Shown here piece by piece: positions 49,462-61,933 of a DNA stretch of 64,000 nucleotides. The position numbers were made by a program, and so were the translations under genes. The number at the start of each line of letters is the position of its first letter. The first letter of the stretch is position 1. The stretch comes from Rostratula benghalensis (Eukaryota > Chordata > Aves > Charadriiformes > Rostratulidae), in NCBI GenBank assembly GCA_013399305.1, contig VXAI01000191.1, forward strand, positions 1,406,132 through 1,470,131. Direction: 5' to 3'. A model generated the notes under the pieces. That model saw only the letters and a program-made list of their open reading frames with translations, had not been told where the DNA came from and searched no databases.

Positions 49462-52121
49462 GTCAATGATATGTCCAGGTACAGTAAGGGGAAAAAAAAT
49501 AATAACAATAAAAAAAAGGATGATACCAAATCATTGCTCAACTGGCCCTAATCTACTGTGCTCACTATTAGTGCCTGGAGGTGTCAGCAATACTGGCTCC
49601 CAGTTACTACTGGGACCAAGCTGCCTGGAGGTGCAGGCTGAGGGTCCCTTTTCTAGCCTGTGATGGCAACAAGCATCAGGGCACACCAGTTCTGGGAGCA
49701 GTCAGCCCTTCCCATTTTCTTGCCTCAAATACTCAATGCTTTTCTCAGAAGACCAGGTTATCTCAAGGTTCTCCTGGTACTCTTTTTTTCTTTTCTTTTT
49801 TTGGTCTTTCTTGACTTCAGGTTGTAGTTTACTTCCTTGGATGGAAAGGTTTATGGACTGCTCCACAGCCAAAAGTTTTATGAACTGGAAAAGATGTCTG
49901 AGTCCACCGGTTCCCAGCTCACTGGAGTGAGCTCTGCTTGAGAGGGAATTTATAGTTCTCCCCAGAAGTTAAATCTATTTGTTGACAATTCCTGAATTAG
50001 CAGGTTTTGCCCTCAATATCAAGAAAAGAGATTTTCTTGTTTAGCACTCACTGAGATCTTCAGATCCTCAGTTCTCTGGTACCCCCACCTACAGCCATTT
50101 TCTTTCTCTTTCTGCAGTTTCCTTTCTTCAGTACTGGGCTATAACAACTCCATATGTGTAGGAATTTTAGGAGAACACATTACATAAGTACAGGAGACAG
50201 ATATTTCAGGCACAAGCATTTTTTCTGCAGTTCCATCTGTATATTCGTAAGATGGTTGTCTCAGACTTCAGTGACGCGTGTTTCAAATCCCTTTTTGACT
50301 GGAAATAGCACTTACTGATGTTTCTATAGTCCCTTTCTTTTGGGAAATTTGCACTAAGGACTTCGCAACACAGCAGGCACAGCATTTGAGTTAATACCCT
50401 GAACCACTGAAGCCAAAACTCCCTGGGAAAATAAAGCCTTTTCCAGAAATGAAAAGGAGTCAGATGATCTTTACTGGGGAGTAAAAGAAAAAGAAGGGGG
50501 AGGGATGGTGGGGGGAAACAAACCAGAAATGTCCCAGATCAGTGTATTCTCCATCTGGTATGTTCCCAGATTCCTGAAGAGATAACACGGTGTCAAGAAA
50601 AAGGATGTTGTAATTAGGCTGGGGCATAGCTACAGCACAGCAGGATCCTGACATTGTCATAGCCCTGTGCTATCGCTGACCTTGGGGTAGTGGAAGACTG
50701 TGCCAAACTTTAAATAAATAAAGTGTTCCAGTGCTCCTGCTCAGTTAGGGAGGATCAAAGAGAAATAACATTTAATCAGCCGTAGTCGTGGTGGTACACA
50801 CTAGCAATACTAATTGTTTGGACGACAATTCTCTCTGAAGATTTTTTTTTGTTAGGGCTGAGTAATAACTGATCTGCCGGTGTACTGACCGATGGCGCTA
50901 CCACAGCTCAATTAAGTTTCTTATTGTCCAAATCTAATCAGAGAAAAGCTGAGATTGAAAATCAATTCATTTCCTGCTATTAATGACTAATTCCCCACAA
51001 ATGTGAGTATAGAGATTAACTTTCCAGGTTGAAAGATTTTTTTTTAGAGGTAGTTGCTGTCAGATGGATGTTTGAGAAGAAGAGGCATGGTTCCTTTTTT
51101 CCCCATCCATCTTCCTCCAGCCTCTTGGCATATGATGGTTTTTTTACTTTGAGTTTTGCTTTATCATAGGCTGTGGTGTGTGCTTGTTCTCTGGTCTCTT
51201 AACCCATGTCTCACTCATTTGCAAGGAACTGGTATTGATATTTCAAGTCATCTCCTAAATTCTCAAATACTTCTTCTCCATGTGCTTCAAAGGGACATTT
51301 CTGCAGTGGCTAAAATCATCTGCAAGACAGGGTGACTTAGTCTTTAATAACAATGTAAGAGCTAGTCATGGTCCTTGGAGGTCTGGGTAAGACACAGACT
51401 CTTCTCTGATCCAACTTCAGCCTGGACAAGTTGTGAATTTTCCCAGTGAAGAGGAGAAATTACATTTCTTGGCTCTTCTAAATGTTTCTTCTTTATGTGA
51501 AGAACTAACAGCTGCTTATAAGCCTTCCCATGTGTCTCTGCATTGCATATGTGTTCACAGCATTAAAGCTACTGAGCGGAGACATAAGCAGTAAACATCC
51601 ATGAGGTCTGGCAGTTCTCCCTGGTTCTTGCTAGTTGTATGGTTCCCACTGCAGCAGTATCTGAAATAGTCCCAGTTCTTCCTTGCATTTACTTTGCAGC
51701 ACTCCTCTGAGCTGAGGACATCTCACCAATTTATACACTTGGAGAACTGAGACCTAAATGGTCATTTAGACTCTGGTGTTTGGTGGTCCTCAAGATAATC
51801 ATCTCCAGAGACTTGGCCCTGGGGCTCAGCTGCTGTGGAGATTTACAGACCCATGGCTGTGGATGGTGCCCACTGCCCTGGGACCCTCTGGCAAGCTGAA
51901 GCCAGGTGGCTGGAGGCAGTTTTCCTGGGTGAGATATTTCAACGTTACAGTGCAGATACACTTGAGAGCACAGCTATACCAGACTTGCCATCTATGGGGG
52001 CAAAAAGCTGGAGGGCTTTTACCATGAAGATTAGCTCTGGGACAGTGTATAAGTTGGGGTTTTTTCCCCTCATGTTCTGTATTGTTCCTGCTCTGGAACT
52101 GATGCTTTATTCCTGATGGGG

Positions 52122-52149
52122 TTTTTTGTTTTGTTTTGTTTTGTTTTTT
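52122..52149. repeat. TTTTG pentanucleotide tract
   Basis: About four TTTTG units with T-rich ends. The 199-codon open frame starting at 52126 begins inside this tract, which weakens it as a gene candidate. Confidence 0.85.
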
Positions 52150-53401
52150 AATTTGCCTTATTGCAGAAAATACCATGCTGGTTTCTGCTTTGCAGCTGCG
52201 AATTTTGCAGGTACTCAAAGGTTCAGGTCTGTGTCCTGTCAGCCTGAAGCCCAGATTCATGTGTATCAATCTAGTGTAATCTTATGGGGTAATCTCTTCC
52301 CTGATACTCAGCAAAACATAATCATCAGGCTCATTTTTTTGGCTGGCTTGAGAGGAGAATTTGATTACTGTGAAGGAATCTGTCTGACAAAACCCATGCA
52401 GACCTGCAGTACTGAGTTGTGGCATTGTGTGCTCCAATTCTGCATTTTTCCAGTGGGTCAGCCCAGTGGACTTTTTCTCTGTGTAAAGCACAAAAAAAAA
52501 AAAAAAGGGGCTAAATTTGAGCCAGAAAATGGTCTTTCTCCCAGGAACAAGCAGGGACTCACGTGCTTGGGTGTGAAGTGCTTTGGTACACATACAACAA
52601 TCTGGGAGGAGACAATAAGCCTTCAAACACTGACTGGGAGAAGAGGGAGAAACAGGAGAACTGGTAATGTTTTGCTCCCAGTAAAGGCAGCTGTAGAAGG
52701 AACACAAAATGAATGTGACTTCTGAGGCAGTGTAGCTATATTAACATGCAAGAGAAAAAAATACATTGCTGCAGTTGCTTCATTGCAAATTCCACCAGCA
52801 GGAGCTGCAGTCTTACACATGGACAGGCTGGACATCATCATCTACTGTCTACAGCAAGAATCTTGCTGTTTCTTGAGCTATGTTAGTGCCTTAGAGTCAT
52901 ACAATGAGCTTGGGTTTCAAAAGGTACACACTCTGACACGGTAGTACCATTTTTATGTTTACTTGTATTTTTGAAAGCAGAGGAAATACAATTCACTAAC
53001 CACGAACAGAGGTTGTTGGGGCTATGCTTGCTCTTTTTAGCTTCATCTGCAAAGTGAAAAGAGGTTAGCAAAAGACATTTTTAAGCTAACCAGCCTGGTA
53101 ATACATGCAAGATGTGGCTGGGCAAGGCTCTCAGCTTTGAAACATGTTCCACAAACCCTTGCTGCTATTCCAGGCAGTTTTACCTGCATCATTAACCCAC
53201 AAAACCCAACCAACCTGCCCATTTTCCTGCAGCTCTACGTGTGGTAGAGCAGAGACTGGGGATCCCATCAGCCCCATTAGTGTGGCTCTTGTTTCAGCTC
53301 TTGAGCAGATGGGTGGCATCAGTGCTGTAGCTGGGAGGGAGCTATTGCGAGAGTTTTTCGACCTCTCCTAGGATTTCTCTGCATAAAGGAGTGATAATGC
53401 A

Positions 53402-53422
53402 GGGTGGGGAGGGACAGAGGGG
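53402..53422 (+). other. Canonical G-quadruplex motif
   Basis: Four G-runs at 53402-53404, 53406-53409, 53411-53413 and 53419-53422, with loops of one, one and five bases. Short first loops usually favour a stable parallel fold. It lies on the VSNL1 sense strand in intron 2. Confidence 0.75.
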
Positions 53423-56400
53423 AAGGCTGATTAGAGGGTCCCCATCTGTACCACAACTCTGAATATCACGTCTGGATCGGTTACAGCATCCTGTCTCTAG
53501 CACAGCACAGAAACATCATCCAATTCCACCCCCTGGAATTTTACTAAGGAAATTAAATCGTTTTAACCCTCACTTTGCTTTTTATGCATATGAACAAGCC
53601 ATCCCCAGACCTTTCAAAGTCAGGTGATGTGCCTTTCTGTGCAGATGTGCTGCGACTCTGTGGCTGAGAGCTGGGAACAGGACAGGAACATCTGTATCTC
53701 TGGGATCCAAATCCCTTAACATATGATTAAATTGTTAATGGAAGGATGCGTAGCTGCTGAAATGACTTCTGCTTCTGTGGAGCCAAATTCTTGGGTGCTT
53801 GTTCATTGCCTGTTATGTCTCTGCAGTAAACTTCTGTCTCAGAGTGCTCCAAGACTGAAATCCTCAGTGCTTATCTAAATGCATCTAAATGCTTTTCATT
53901 TAAAGGGCAGCTGGGGATTTCAGCACAGTGAGATGTAGTTAATTGCCTCTGGGAACAGGGTCTCCAGAGTCTAGACAGAAGAGTTGTGTGAGAAAAGCTC
54001 TTGGAAATCCACAGCCCATGTGGACACCTAAGAGAAAGACACCTAAGGAAGACCTGTCTATGAAGATGATTGCCCAGTAGCCTTCATTGCTGGTGTCCCT
54101 TTGCGGGTTTGGTCTTGGTCGCCTAAAGGCCCTTGGGGTCTGGACTTGAAAAACAATATTTGGATGTGTTTCAGTTCATTAAACTTCTCATCCAATGAAT
54201 AGTAACTCAGGGAAAACCTTTGGCAGAACTGGAAAGTGGCAAGGAAATGCTTTCAGATTTAGCATGATCATAAGCTCGATTCAAAACCCATTGAAGTAAT
54301 TGGATTGTTTCCATTGGCCCACACTGCTAATAATGTACATTCTGCTTAATATCACAGCAGTTAAGACAAAGATGAAGTGAAAGGAGGATTGTGAAAATTA
54401 CCTGAGTTAAACTAGATTTTTAAATATATGTGATGGGGAAATACTGGAATCCAGATCTTCTGACTCCTAAAGCAGCTCCTCAAGCACTAATTTAGTGAAA
54501 AAATGTTTCCTCTCTTTCCGATCCCTTTAATATTATTTTACCCAAGCTGTTCCCATTTTGGAACTCCTTTTGTTCCCTGATCCATACTACTCTGTTTCTG
54601 GTGCTTTCTCCTGAGCTGCCCCTTTGACTCGTCTCAGACAGGTGAGGAAAGTGTGGGATTTCCATGTTGAAGCCAAGACCTTTCAGCTGGGAAAGGATAT
54701 CGTATCATCCCCACGGCTGTGATTTTGGAAAGCCTCTTCTGCAGGCAAACACTAAAAGCATTTGTTCAGCCAAAAGTGTGTAGGTGATAGGGAAGAGGTC
54801 TAGTCTGAGAACTACAAGGACTAGAAGTCTCCTGGTTTAGGATTGTGAAGACTGATTTTGCAATGAAAAATGTAATTTAAGTTTAATGATCCCCCTGCTC
54901 CCCCTGCAGCCAGGTCAGGGAGAAGTCTCTGACACCTAGTGGGCCTGTTTCAGGTGACTCTTCGGAGAAGCCTCTCTCCTTTGACCCAAGAGGGATGCAG
55001 GGCACTGATACAGGGTGATGTTGTGGCTCTCACAGCCCCCGGTCTTCCTGCTCACAGCCCCAAACAGCTCAGTTTTGCCTTGTCCCTAGTCCCCTCCCTA
55101 TCAGTCCCCACCACCCTTGGCAGGATGCTTTCTGCCTGCTCTCTGCTCCAGCGCAGGGTATGCAGGCAGCTCACAACATTTCACACTCATTTCACTGACA
55201 TTACTCTGGAGAATAAGGGTGAGACAACACAAACAAAGGGGCACATTGTGCCTTATCCATTCTTAATCCACACATCCCCAGGAAGTCTTGAAAATGTGTC
55301 TTTATCTATTTTAAAGGTGTATCTGCCCTGACCTGCTCTCGAGCTGTGTATTCCCAGGGCAGCCAAATCTCTTCCAGAGGAAGGACAAATGTGCTGGCTG
55401 TGTCTTTTTGTGCTGCTCTGGTTATGCTCTTGTTCCATTAGTTTTCAGTTTTGTACAAAGAGGTGCTGGCAGGCACTGGCTGCAGCCCTGCAGGTCACCC
55501 TGCTGCCAGAGTGGCACAACCTTCCTGACAGGTCCCAGTGGTCCACAGCCTGTACATCTCTCCCCCTTCTCATGCCTTAATGCATGAAGGGCAAGAGTGC
55601 AGGACCTTGTAGTAAATAGCAATTATTTTTTTCTAAGGGAGAGAATTGAAGAGTAACCTTTTTCCTTATCTCAACTCCTGCTTTTGGAGTTCATCCTCTT
55701 TGTAAAACTAGAGAGAAGCAGCCTGCTCCCCAGTCATCTCAGGAATCCACCTCATGACCCCACTCCTCAGGATCTGTAAGATCTAGGCTGTCAACATCTA
55801 GGTTCAAATTTGAGAAGTTTGCTATAAAAAGTACCCATCTGAGCTTCTATCAGCAGCCAAGCTTCCTGATTCTCAAAGTGTTCCTGTTCTCCACTTGCAA
55901 ATGTGAACTGGGTGCCTGGCAAGCTTATGAAAGGGAGGAAAGAAAACCCTAACAAAGTAGATAAAAAAGGTAATTCACTCATCAGCATCAGCTGTATAAG
56001 GCTTTTCCTGTGGGAGCTGGGCTTGTTTCCACCTGCTGTTCCCCCAGTGATGCTCTCACTCCTCCTTGCACTGGCAGTGCCCCACTTGTCCCCCTTGGCT
56101 ACTTCAGCCCTTGGCAAAGAGTGGCAGTGCTGAGCCCCAAATGGGGAAGCTCAGTTCCTGGGGGAATTGGTGGCTCCTTCTTCCATCTCCTCCACACCTG
56201 GGACACAGAAGCTCTGTACCACATCCTGTTTGCTTGCCTCCCAGTCTGCACTCCAGCTCCCACCTCGGTGCTGGAAGCTGTGACATTACATCAGTGATGG
56301 AGTTGTCACCTAGGCAGGTGTAGGTCAGCTTTCTGTACACTACTCTAATTCTGGTATTCTCCATTTTATAGCAGAATTTCCCTTTTAATGGAAATGCATC

Positions 56401-57001
56401 TCAAACGTGGTAAAAGATCACATCAAAATCAAAGCATCGCTCAGGCCAGGCTGAAGATTCACTCCAGGCCACCCTATCAAGTGAAGGAAAGACTCTTCGT
56501 TTTGGGACCTTCCCATCACTGGGGAGTTTGGGGGAATGGATTGCTTTGGGGTTTGTTTTTTTCTTTCTGTTTTAGCCATATGTTTTAGATGATCTGAATA
56601 GAGATGGTCACAGAGTTGTCCGTGAACAGCATCACTTCAAAGATGCTAAAGTATCTGCAGCCAAGCAGATAAATATTTCTATGTATTTGATGGCCATTCC
56701 CCAAGACTTAAGTTACGTACAATTTGTAGATGCTATTCACTAGATATTCTTACTTTGGGGCCATTTGAAAGCTCCCCATATAGCATAAGGGTGTTGAGAA
56801 ACACTCTGGGAGCTAAGAATATGCTAGACAATGTTCTCTTTCAAAATTTGAGGAGCAGAATAAGAGGGATTTTTTTTCTCTTCCTTTTTCTTTTCCTAAT
56901 CAGTGGCTGTCTATAGAGAGAACACTTTCTTCACTCACCAACCTGTTGATCTAACTAGTCAGAAAATTCACAGGCCAAGCAAGACATGAGACTTGAGAAG
57001 C

Positions 57002-57165
57002 AGAATCATAGAAAGGTTGGAGTTGGAAGGGACTTTAAAAGATTGTGGAGTTCCAACCCCCCCTGTCGTGGGCAGGGACACCTCCCACTAGACCAAGTTG
57101 CTCAAAGCCCCATCCAGTCTGGTGTTGAACACCTCCATGGATGGGGTATCCACCAGTGTTTGGTG
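57002..57165 (-). mobile_element. CR1 LINE 3' terminal fragment
   Basis: A minus-strand CR1 3' end: AGAATCATAGAAAGGTTGG, then AGTTGGAAGGGACTTTAAAA, GGCAGGGACACCTCCCACTA and CTCAAAGCCCCATCCAG. Homology fades after GGGGTATCCACCAGTG. A minus-strand frame over it is a chance reading of the untranslated end. Confidence 0.9.
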
Positions 57166-57861
57166 ACCCGTGGAAATGACTGCCATAAAAGCCCAGGCAG
57201 GTATAGTTTATCTTGATTTTTGAATGGAAAGGGTAAGGCAGGAGACAATGCTGGTGTGCAGGGTGCACTTTTCAGTTAAATAAGTTGCTTTCATAGCTAG
57301 GTTTGATCACCTGGACAAGGGTTTGCAGAGGAGGCTGAAGAATCCCCTGGCTGTAGCCACTGAAAATCCTGGTTGCGTTTCCTCACTTGTTTTTGAGGCA
57401 TGCACTGAGCCTATGCCAGCGTGCCATATGAGGCAGACTAAACCACCCTCATGTCCCCCTTGCCAAAAATGGGTGTTTGTCTTCCAGCAATCCCTGTTTC
57501 CCATTACACTTGGCTCAAAGTAAAGTAGTTAGCAGTCTGTGCCTTTATGGAAAAAAAAAAAAAGCCCTTTACATCTTGCTAAGGCCTCGTTGTATTTTAC
57601 TAGTCAAATAATGCTTCACCAGTGCTAGCTTCTTTTGCTCCTTAATTGTTTTGGTTATCTTTTACTCCATTTCTTATTTATGAATCCTTTCAAAACAGAC
57701 CAATGGAATTCTTCAAGTAGGTTTTCAAACAAGTTTTGACAATGTTTTTTAGCTGTTCTGAGCTAAAAATAATACAAACCAGCAGGTACAGACTGGAGCA
57801 GAATGCCTTCAGTCCCTAAAGGACCTTTTACTGTATTTGCTCCCTAGAGGGAGGAAAATAG

Positions 57862-57886
57862 ACACACACACACACACACACACACA
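57862..57886. repeat. CA dinucleotide microsatellite, about 12 units
   Basis: An uninterrupted AC array, the longest dinucleotide repeat in the window. It is followed at 57897-57925 by an AAAC-rich tract, so the locus is compound and likely to vary in length. Confidence 0.92.
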
Positions 57887-58484
57887 GAAATCTCCAAAAC
57901 AAACAAACAAACACACAAACAAAAAGCATCAATTCCATTTGTTCACCTTACTAGTAAATGCCAAGGCCTGGCTCTGAGCAATGCCCACACCTTCTTCACC
58001 TCAGAAGAGAAAAACTCCATGTCCTGTCTGGGATAAGAAAATTGGGAGGATGCTTTTCTCCCTGCTACGGGAGGATAGTAGTACGACTGGACAAGAGGTG
58101 GGCACAGCTTGCTGATGCTCCTCTAATAGGGGACTGAATGATTATTTTTTCCCCAATAGTAATTTGGAAATAGTCTTTAGTCACTGATGACCCCTAATCC
58201 CCCTCTTTGTTCTTGGGATCTTGAGTATTTCTCTCTGCGTGCCGCCACTTCGCCTTTTTTGTAGGTGAGCTTCCTCAATGCATTTTAATTTCTTTAGAAG
58301 TACATTTATAACTTTTCTCAGTCTGGATCATAGGAGAGTAGCACCTGAATGTATTTTGGTTCTCCAAACAGTGAAAAGGATGATTCTGTTTCCCTGAAGC
58401 TACTTGCTTGTCTGTTACAGAGACTGATGGGGCCACATCCTCAGCAACAGTCAGCTCTTAAACAAAACACTTGGAAGTGTTGAA

Positions 58485-58620
58485 AGACACCTCCCACCAG
58501 ACCAGGTTGCTCAAAGCCCCCTCCAGCCTGGCCTTGAACACTTCCAGGGATGGGTTATCTGCAGCTTTTCTGGGCAACTTGTTCCAGTGTCTGACTGGAA
58601 GCTTATTCTAATTTTAAATC
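58485..58620 (-). mobile_element. CR1 LINE fragment
   Basis: Shares GACACCTCCCACCAGACCAG, CTCAAAGCCCCCTCCAGCCT and GAACACTTCCAGGGATGGG with the other minus-strand CR1 copies, then runs into TTATTCTAATTTTAAATC, the CR1 TTCCTAATCTAAATC region. The terminal octamer segment is missing, so both ends are truncated. Confidence 0.88.
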
Positions 58621-60976
58621 TTTTTAGCTCTGAACAGCCAGCAAGCTCCCAAGAAATACAGAGAGAGGGGGAGTGGAGTCCTGGTGGAGCTACAGGGAAC
58701 AAGAGCTACTTCTTCGCTTCCTATCAGTGATCTGCAAAAGTGTACATGTATCTATGTATGCACACACACACATCTAAAATTAAATATCACCTATGTTAGT
58801 ATCTGGAGTTGATGGGGAAGTTAGGGAAAAGGTAGATCCTGGAGAAGAGAAAGCAATCAGCAGGACTTTCAATAACTTGCAAATAACGTTCAGGTTTTGG
58901 ATGACATTCATGTAACTTTGTTTTGACACAGCCAAACCTAGGATTGTGAGCCCAAAGAGCTGTCCCAGGGAGGGAGCTCTGTTTGCTTTGACAAAAGACT
59001 GAGGTTTGCATTAGAAGAGCAATTCAGCAAGGTCTGATAGCTGCAGTCACTGTGTTCTTCAATTGTGTCAGAGAATCCATATACCTTTGTATGTGTTTAT
59101 GAGCTCAATCATACTTACCACACTGGTGTCTAAATTTTTTTAGTGGTCAAAAACCAGAAAGTTCAGAAAAGAGCTGCAACAGTACCTTGAGGTATTTACA
59201 GCTCCATCAGTTTGGATGATCAAAGCAGAAACAGGGGCTGGGTTGAGTTCAGGCACAGGCATTCCTTTCCCAGAAGGAAACAATATCAAACGCCTCTTTC
59301 AGCTGTTGGAGAAGGGGCGCAGAAGCGGCAGCTGGATGCTGACCCCTACAAAGTCAAATGAGAAAAATCACAACTTTAACAGCAAAATTAACCTGGACAA
59401 AAATCCCACTGGAATGGGTACAGTGTCACTCGATGCCTCCACACCATGCTCAAATACCTTCCTATAAAGACACTTGGGAAGTGAGATGGGAGTATTTGGT
59501 ACCTCTTCTGGGATAATCCAGTGTTTTGCACCCTTTTGTGGGCAGATCACAACAGGGAAATAGTCTGAATATGGGCAAAATCTAAAGGAAGGTTTTGCAT
59601 TGACTATAATGCAACTGAGCCAGAGGTTGTATGGCAGCCATACCTCACAGCAATGCAAAGGTTAGTCTGAAAAGTTGGTATCAGAGCAAACAGTAAATTT
59701 AAAGGAGACTTTCAGGTTCGGACCCCTTTGGCAATGCAGCGGTGGCTCCATACATGACCCACATGGACACAAATTTGTTGCAGGTGCAGGCTATGTATGA
59801 ATTTTTTTTATTTTATTTTTTAGGGCAAGAGAGTATCCAAATGGTCATTTGGCCTCCTCCAAGGAAAAGCAGCAAAGGCTTGCCATGTTCAACATCTGTA
59901 TTTAGTCAGTTGATTAGTGGCGCCCATTTCTGTATGTGCTGTGAGATCCTCAAGATCCTCCATAAAAATCTGAGTGTATTGTTCAAGAGCTTTCACAGCA
60001 ACCACCAGCCTCCAGTGAAAGCTCTGGGTGAGGAAATGGAAAATTGTAAAATGCAGACCCGCTTCCTCGGCTGCCACCGAAATCTTTGCTTCAAACTTGC
60101 AATATTAAATTAAATACTTACTAAGAAATGGAATTTTTAAAAAGCACAAAAGCAGATGGCTCTCAGTTTGGCAGTAATGCACGTTTATGTTTTAGGAGCA
60201 TGAAATCCTTCATGTAACTGGGCAGGGAATCCAGAAACTATCATTGTTTGCATACAGTCCTTTCACTGCAATGGGGCTTCTGCACCGAGGTAAAGAGGAA
60301 TGTTTTCTTGAGTCTGGGCCACAGAAGGAACAACTACTGTCTCCAGTGTCTTAAATCAAAAATATCAGCTGAAAACTTAGAGGTTATGGTCATTTGAAAT
60401 ACTTTGTTAATCTACGTCCAGTTGTGGTGTTCCCTGGTAACAGATATTAAACATGAAGAGCATCACCCTGTATTGTGTAACTCAGTCTCAGTTACATCCT
60501 TGGTTGGCGGAAGAGAACATATGTTCCTGGGGTTTTGTGCTGTGTGTGGATTAATTTTGGGGTTTTTTTAAATAAAAGAAGTCATATAACAACAAGCCCA
60601 CACATCCACTTGGTTGGAACATGTCAGGGGCTGGTTACTCCCAGGCAGGAAAAAAATACTGCTAAAATGCACCGTGGTTTCTGTATTTTGTAGTCAGATG
60701 ATATTACATGCCATCTCCCATTTGCACCCAACTTCATTTAAAGGTTCATCTCGTTAATTTAGCTTTAAATTAAGGTTAAATATATTTGTAATAGAGTTTG
60801 CGGTCAGCTAAGAGATTTTTGGAGAAGTAAGTTTTCAATAATCATTACACTGAAACACTTTTACAAAAAGCCCGCCAGCAGCTCTTCATAAATGCCTCAC
60901 TTCAGCATTTTTCAGGCAGGAACATCGCTTGCTCCTTTGCCTTGACCACAATTCTATTTATTATTTTATTTTGCAG

Positions 60977-61192
60977 TTCTTTCCATATGGAGATGCTTCA
61001 AAGTTTGCCCAGCATGCCTTCCGAACCTTTGATAAAAACGGAGATGGGACCATCGACTTCAGAGAGTTCATTTGTGCACTGTCCATCACCTCACGAGGCA
61101 GCTTTGAGCAAAAGCTGAACTGGGCCTTCAACATGTATGACCTGGATGGTGATGGTAAAATTACAAGAGTGGAAATGCTGGAAATTATAGAG
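60977..61192 (+). CDS. VSNL1: VSNL1 second coding exon (residues 55-126)
   Basis: Seventy-two codons, from [10 protein letters not shown] to MLEIIE. The exon is bounded by TTTTGCAG upstream and GTGAGG downstream, with phase 0 at both ends. It carries the two best calcium-binding loops: EF2, residues 73-84 ([12 protein letters not shown]), and EF3, residues 109-120 ([12 protein letters not shown]). Both have Asp or Asn at loop positions 1, 3 and 5, Gly at 6 and Glu at 12. Cys87 is here. In the family these loops drive the calcium-myristoyl switch that exposes the buried N-terminal lipid. Reading into the intron adds four codons (VRSI) before a stop at 61205-61207. Confidence 0.98.
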
Positions 61193-61272
61193 GTGAGGTC
61201 AATATGACACTAAAAAGTAATGTCTGAGCAGTAGTAAAATTGATTACTTCTTCACATAATACCCTTTAGGTT

Positions 61273-61890
61273 TTATAGAATCGTAGGATGGTCCAGGCTG
61301 GAAGGGACCTCTAGGGTCATCTGGTCTGAGCTCCCCGCAGTCAGCAGGGACGCCCCCAACCAGACCAGGCTGCCCAGGGCCTCGTTGAGCCTCCCCTTGA
61401 ATATCTCCAGGGAAGGGGCCTCAACCACCTCCCTGGGCAACCCCTTCCAGTGTTCCACCACCCTCAGAGTAAAGAATTTATTCCTAATATCCAGTCTAAA
61501 TCTGCTCTTCTCCAGCTTGAAGCCATTGCCCCTCATCCTGTCACTGCAGGCCTTTGTAAACAGATCCTCCCCAGCCTTCCTGTAGGCCCCTTTGAGGTAC
61601 TGGAAGGCTGCTGTTAGGTCTCCCTGGAGCCTCTTCTTCTCCAGGCTGAACAACCCCAGCTCCCTCAACCTGTCCTCATAAGGGAGGTGCTTCAACTCCC
61701 TGATCATCTTCGTGGTACTCCTCTGGACCAGCTCCATCAGGTCCATGTCCTTCCTGCATTGAGGACTGCAGACCTGCCCACAGGACTCCAGGTGAGGTCT
61801 CACCAGTGCAAAGTGGCAGAATCACCTCTCTGGATCTGCTGGCAACACATCTTCTGATGCAGCCCAGGATGATCACAAGTGCACACTGTT
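61273..61890 (-). mobile_element. CR1 LINE fragment with long open ORF2 tail
   Basis: A minus-strand CR1 whose 3' end lies at TATAGAATCGTAGGATGG (61275-61292). The minus-strand frame 61273-61803 is open for 176 codons and reads the C-terminal part of the reverse-transcriptase ORF2, with FSLEKKRLQGDLTAAFQYLK and [19 protein letters not shown]. Further upstream in the element the frame changes: CVASRSREVILPL is in another frame near 61850. A frameshift near 61790-61800 therefore breaks the gene. It looks among the better preserved copies here. Confidence 0.94.
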
Positions 61891-61933
61891 TTAAACACGT
61901 AAGATACCATACTGTATCATTAAAAGCATACAT

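Larger units (their letters stand above)
34289..57001 (+). other. VSNL1: VSNL1 intron 2, part 3: CR1-free stretch
   Basis: I found no CR1 or LTR in these 22.7 kb. They hold short tandem repeats (34719-34771, 36006-36052, 43094-43155), microsatellites (36837, 46187, 48971, 49437, 52122) and a G-quadruplex motif (53402-53422). A POU/homeodomain-like cluster lies at 38527-38550 and an RE1-like site at 42403-42424. Three blocks have long open frames without recognised homology: 37793-38395 (200 codons minus, 177 plus), 47819-48379 (186 codons minus) and 52126-52725 (199 codons plus). None is called a gene. Confidence 0.65.
57166..60976 (+). other. VSNL1: VSNL1 intron 2, part 4, up to the acceptor of the second coding exon
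   Basis: Contains a CA microsatellite with an adjacent AAAC-rich tract (57862-57925), one CR1 piece (58485-58620), a short CA run (58759-58772) and otherwise unique sequence. It ends with a T-rich tract and TTTTGCAG (acceptor AG at 60975-60976). An upstream AG after TTTTTC at about 60914-60916 is a weaker possible acceptor. Confidence 0.8.

Noticed and set aside
54939..55331. 130-codon open frame on the + strand
   Set aside because: No family resemblance, no supporting splice sites or start context, and a length compatible with chance.
59742..60113. 123-codon plus-strand frame with a T-rich start, and an opposed 62-codon frame
   Set aside because: No recognised homology; the beginning is low-complexity sequence.
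61385..61585. Plus-strand frames over the CR1 copies at 61273 and 61934
   Set aside because: They are antisense shadows of the CR1 reverse-transcriptase tail and carry no independent signal.
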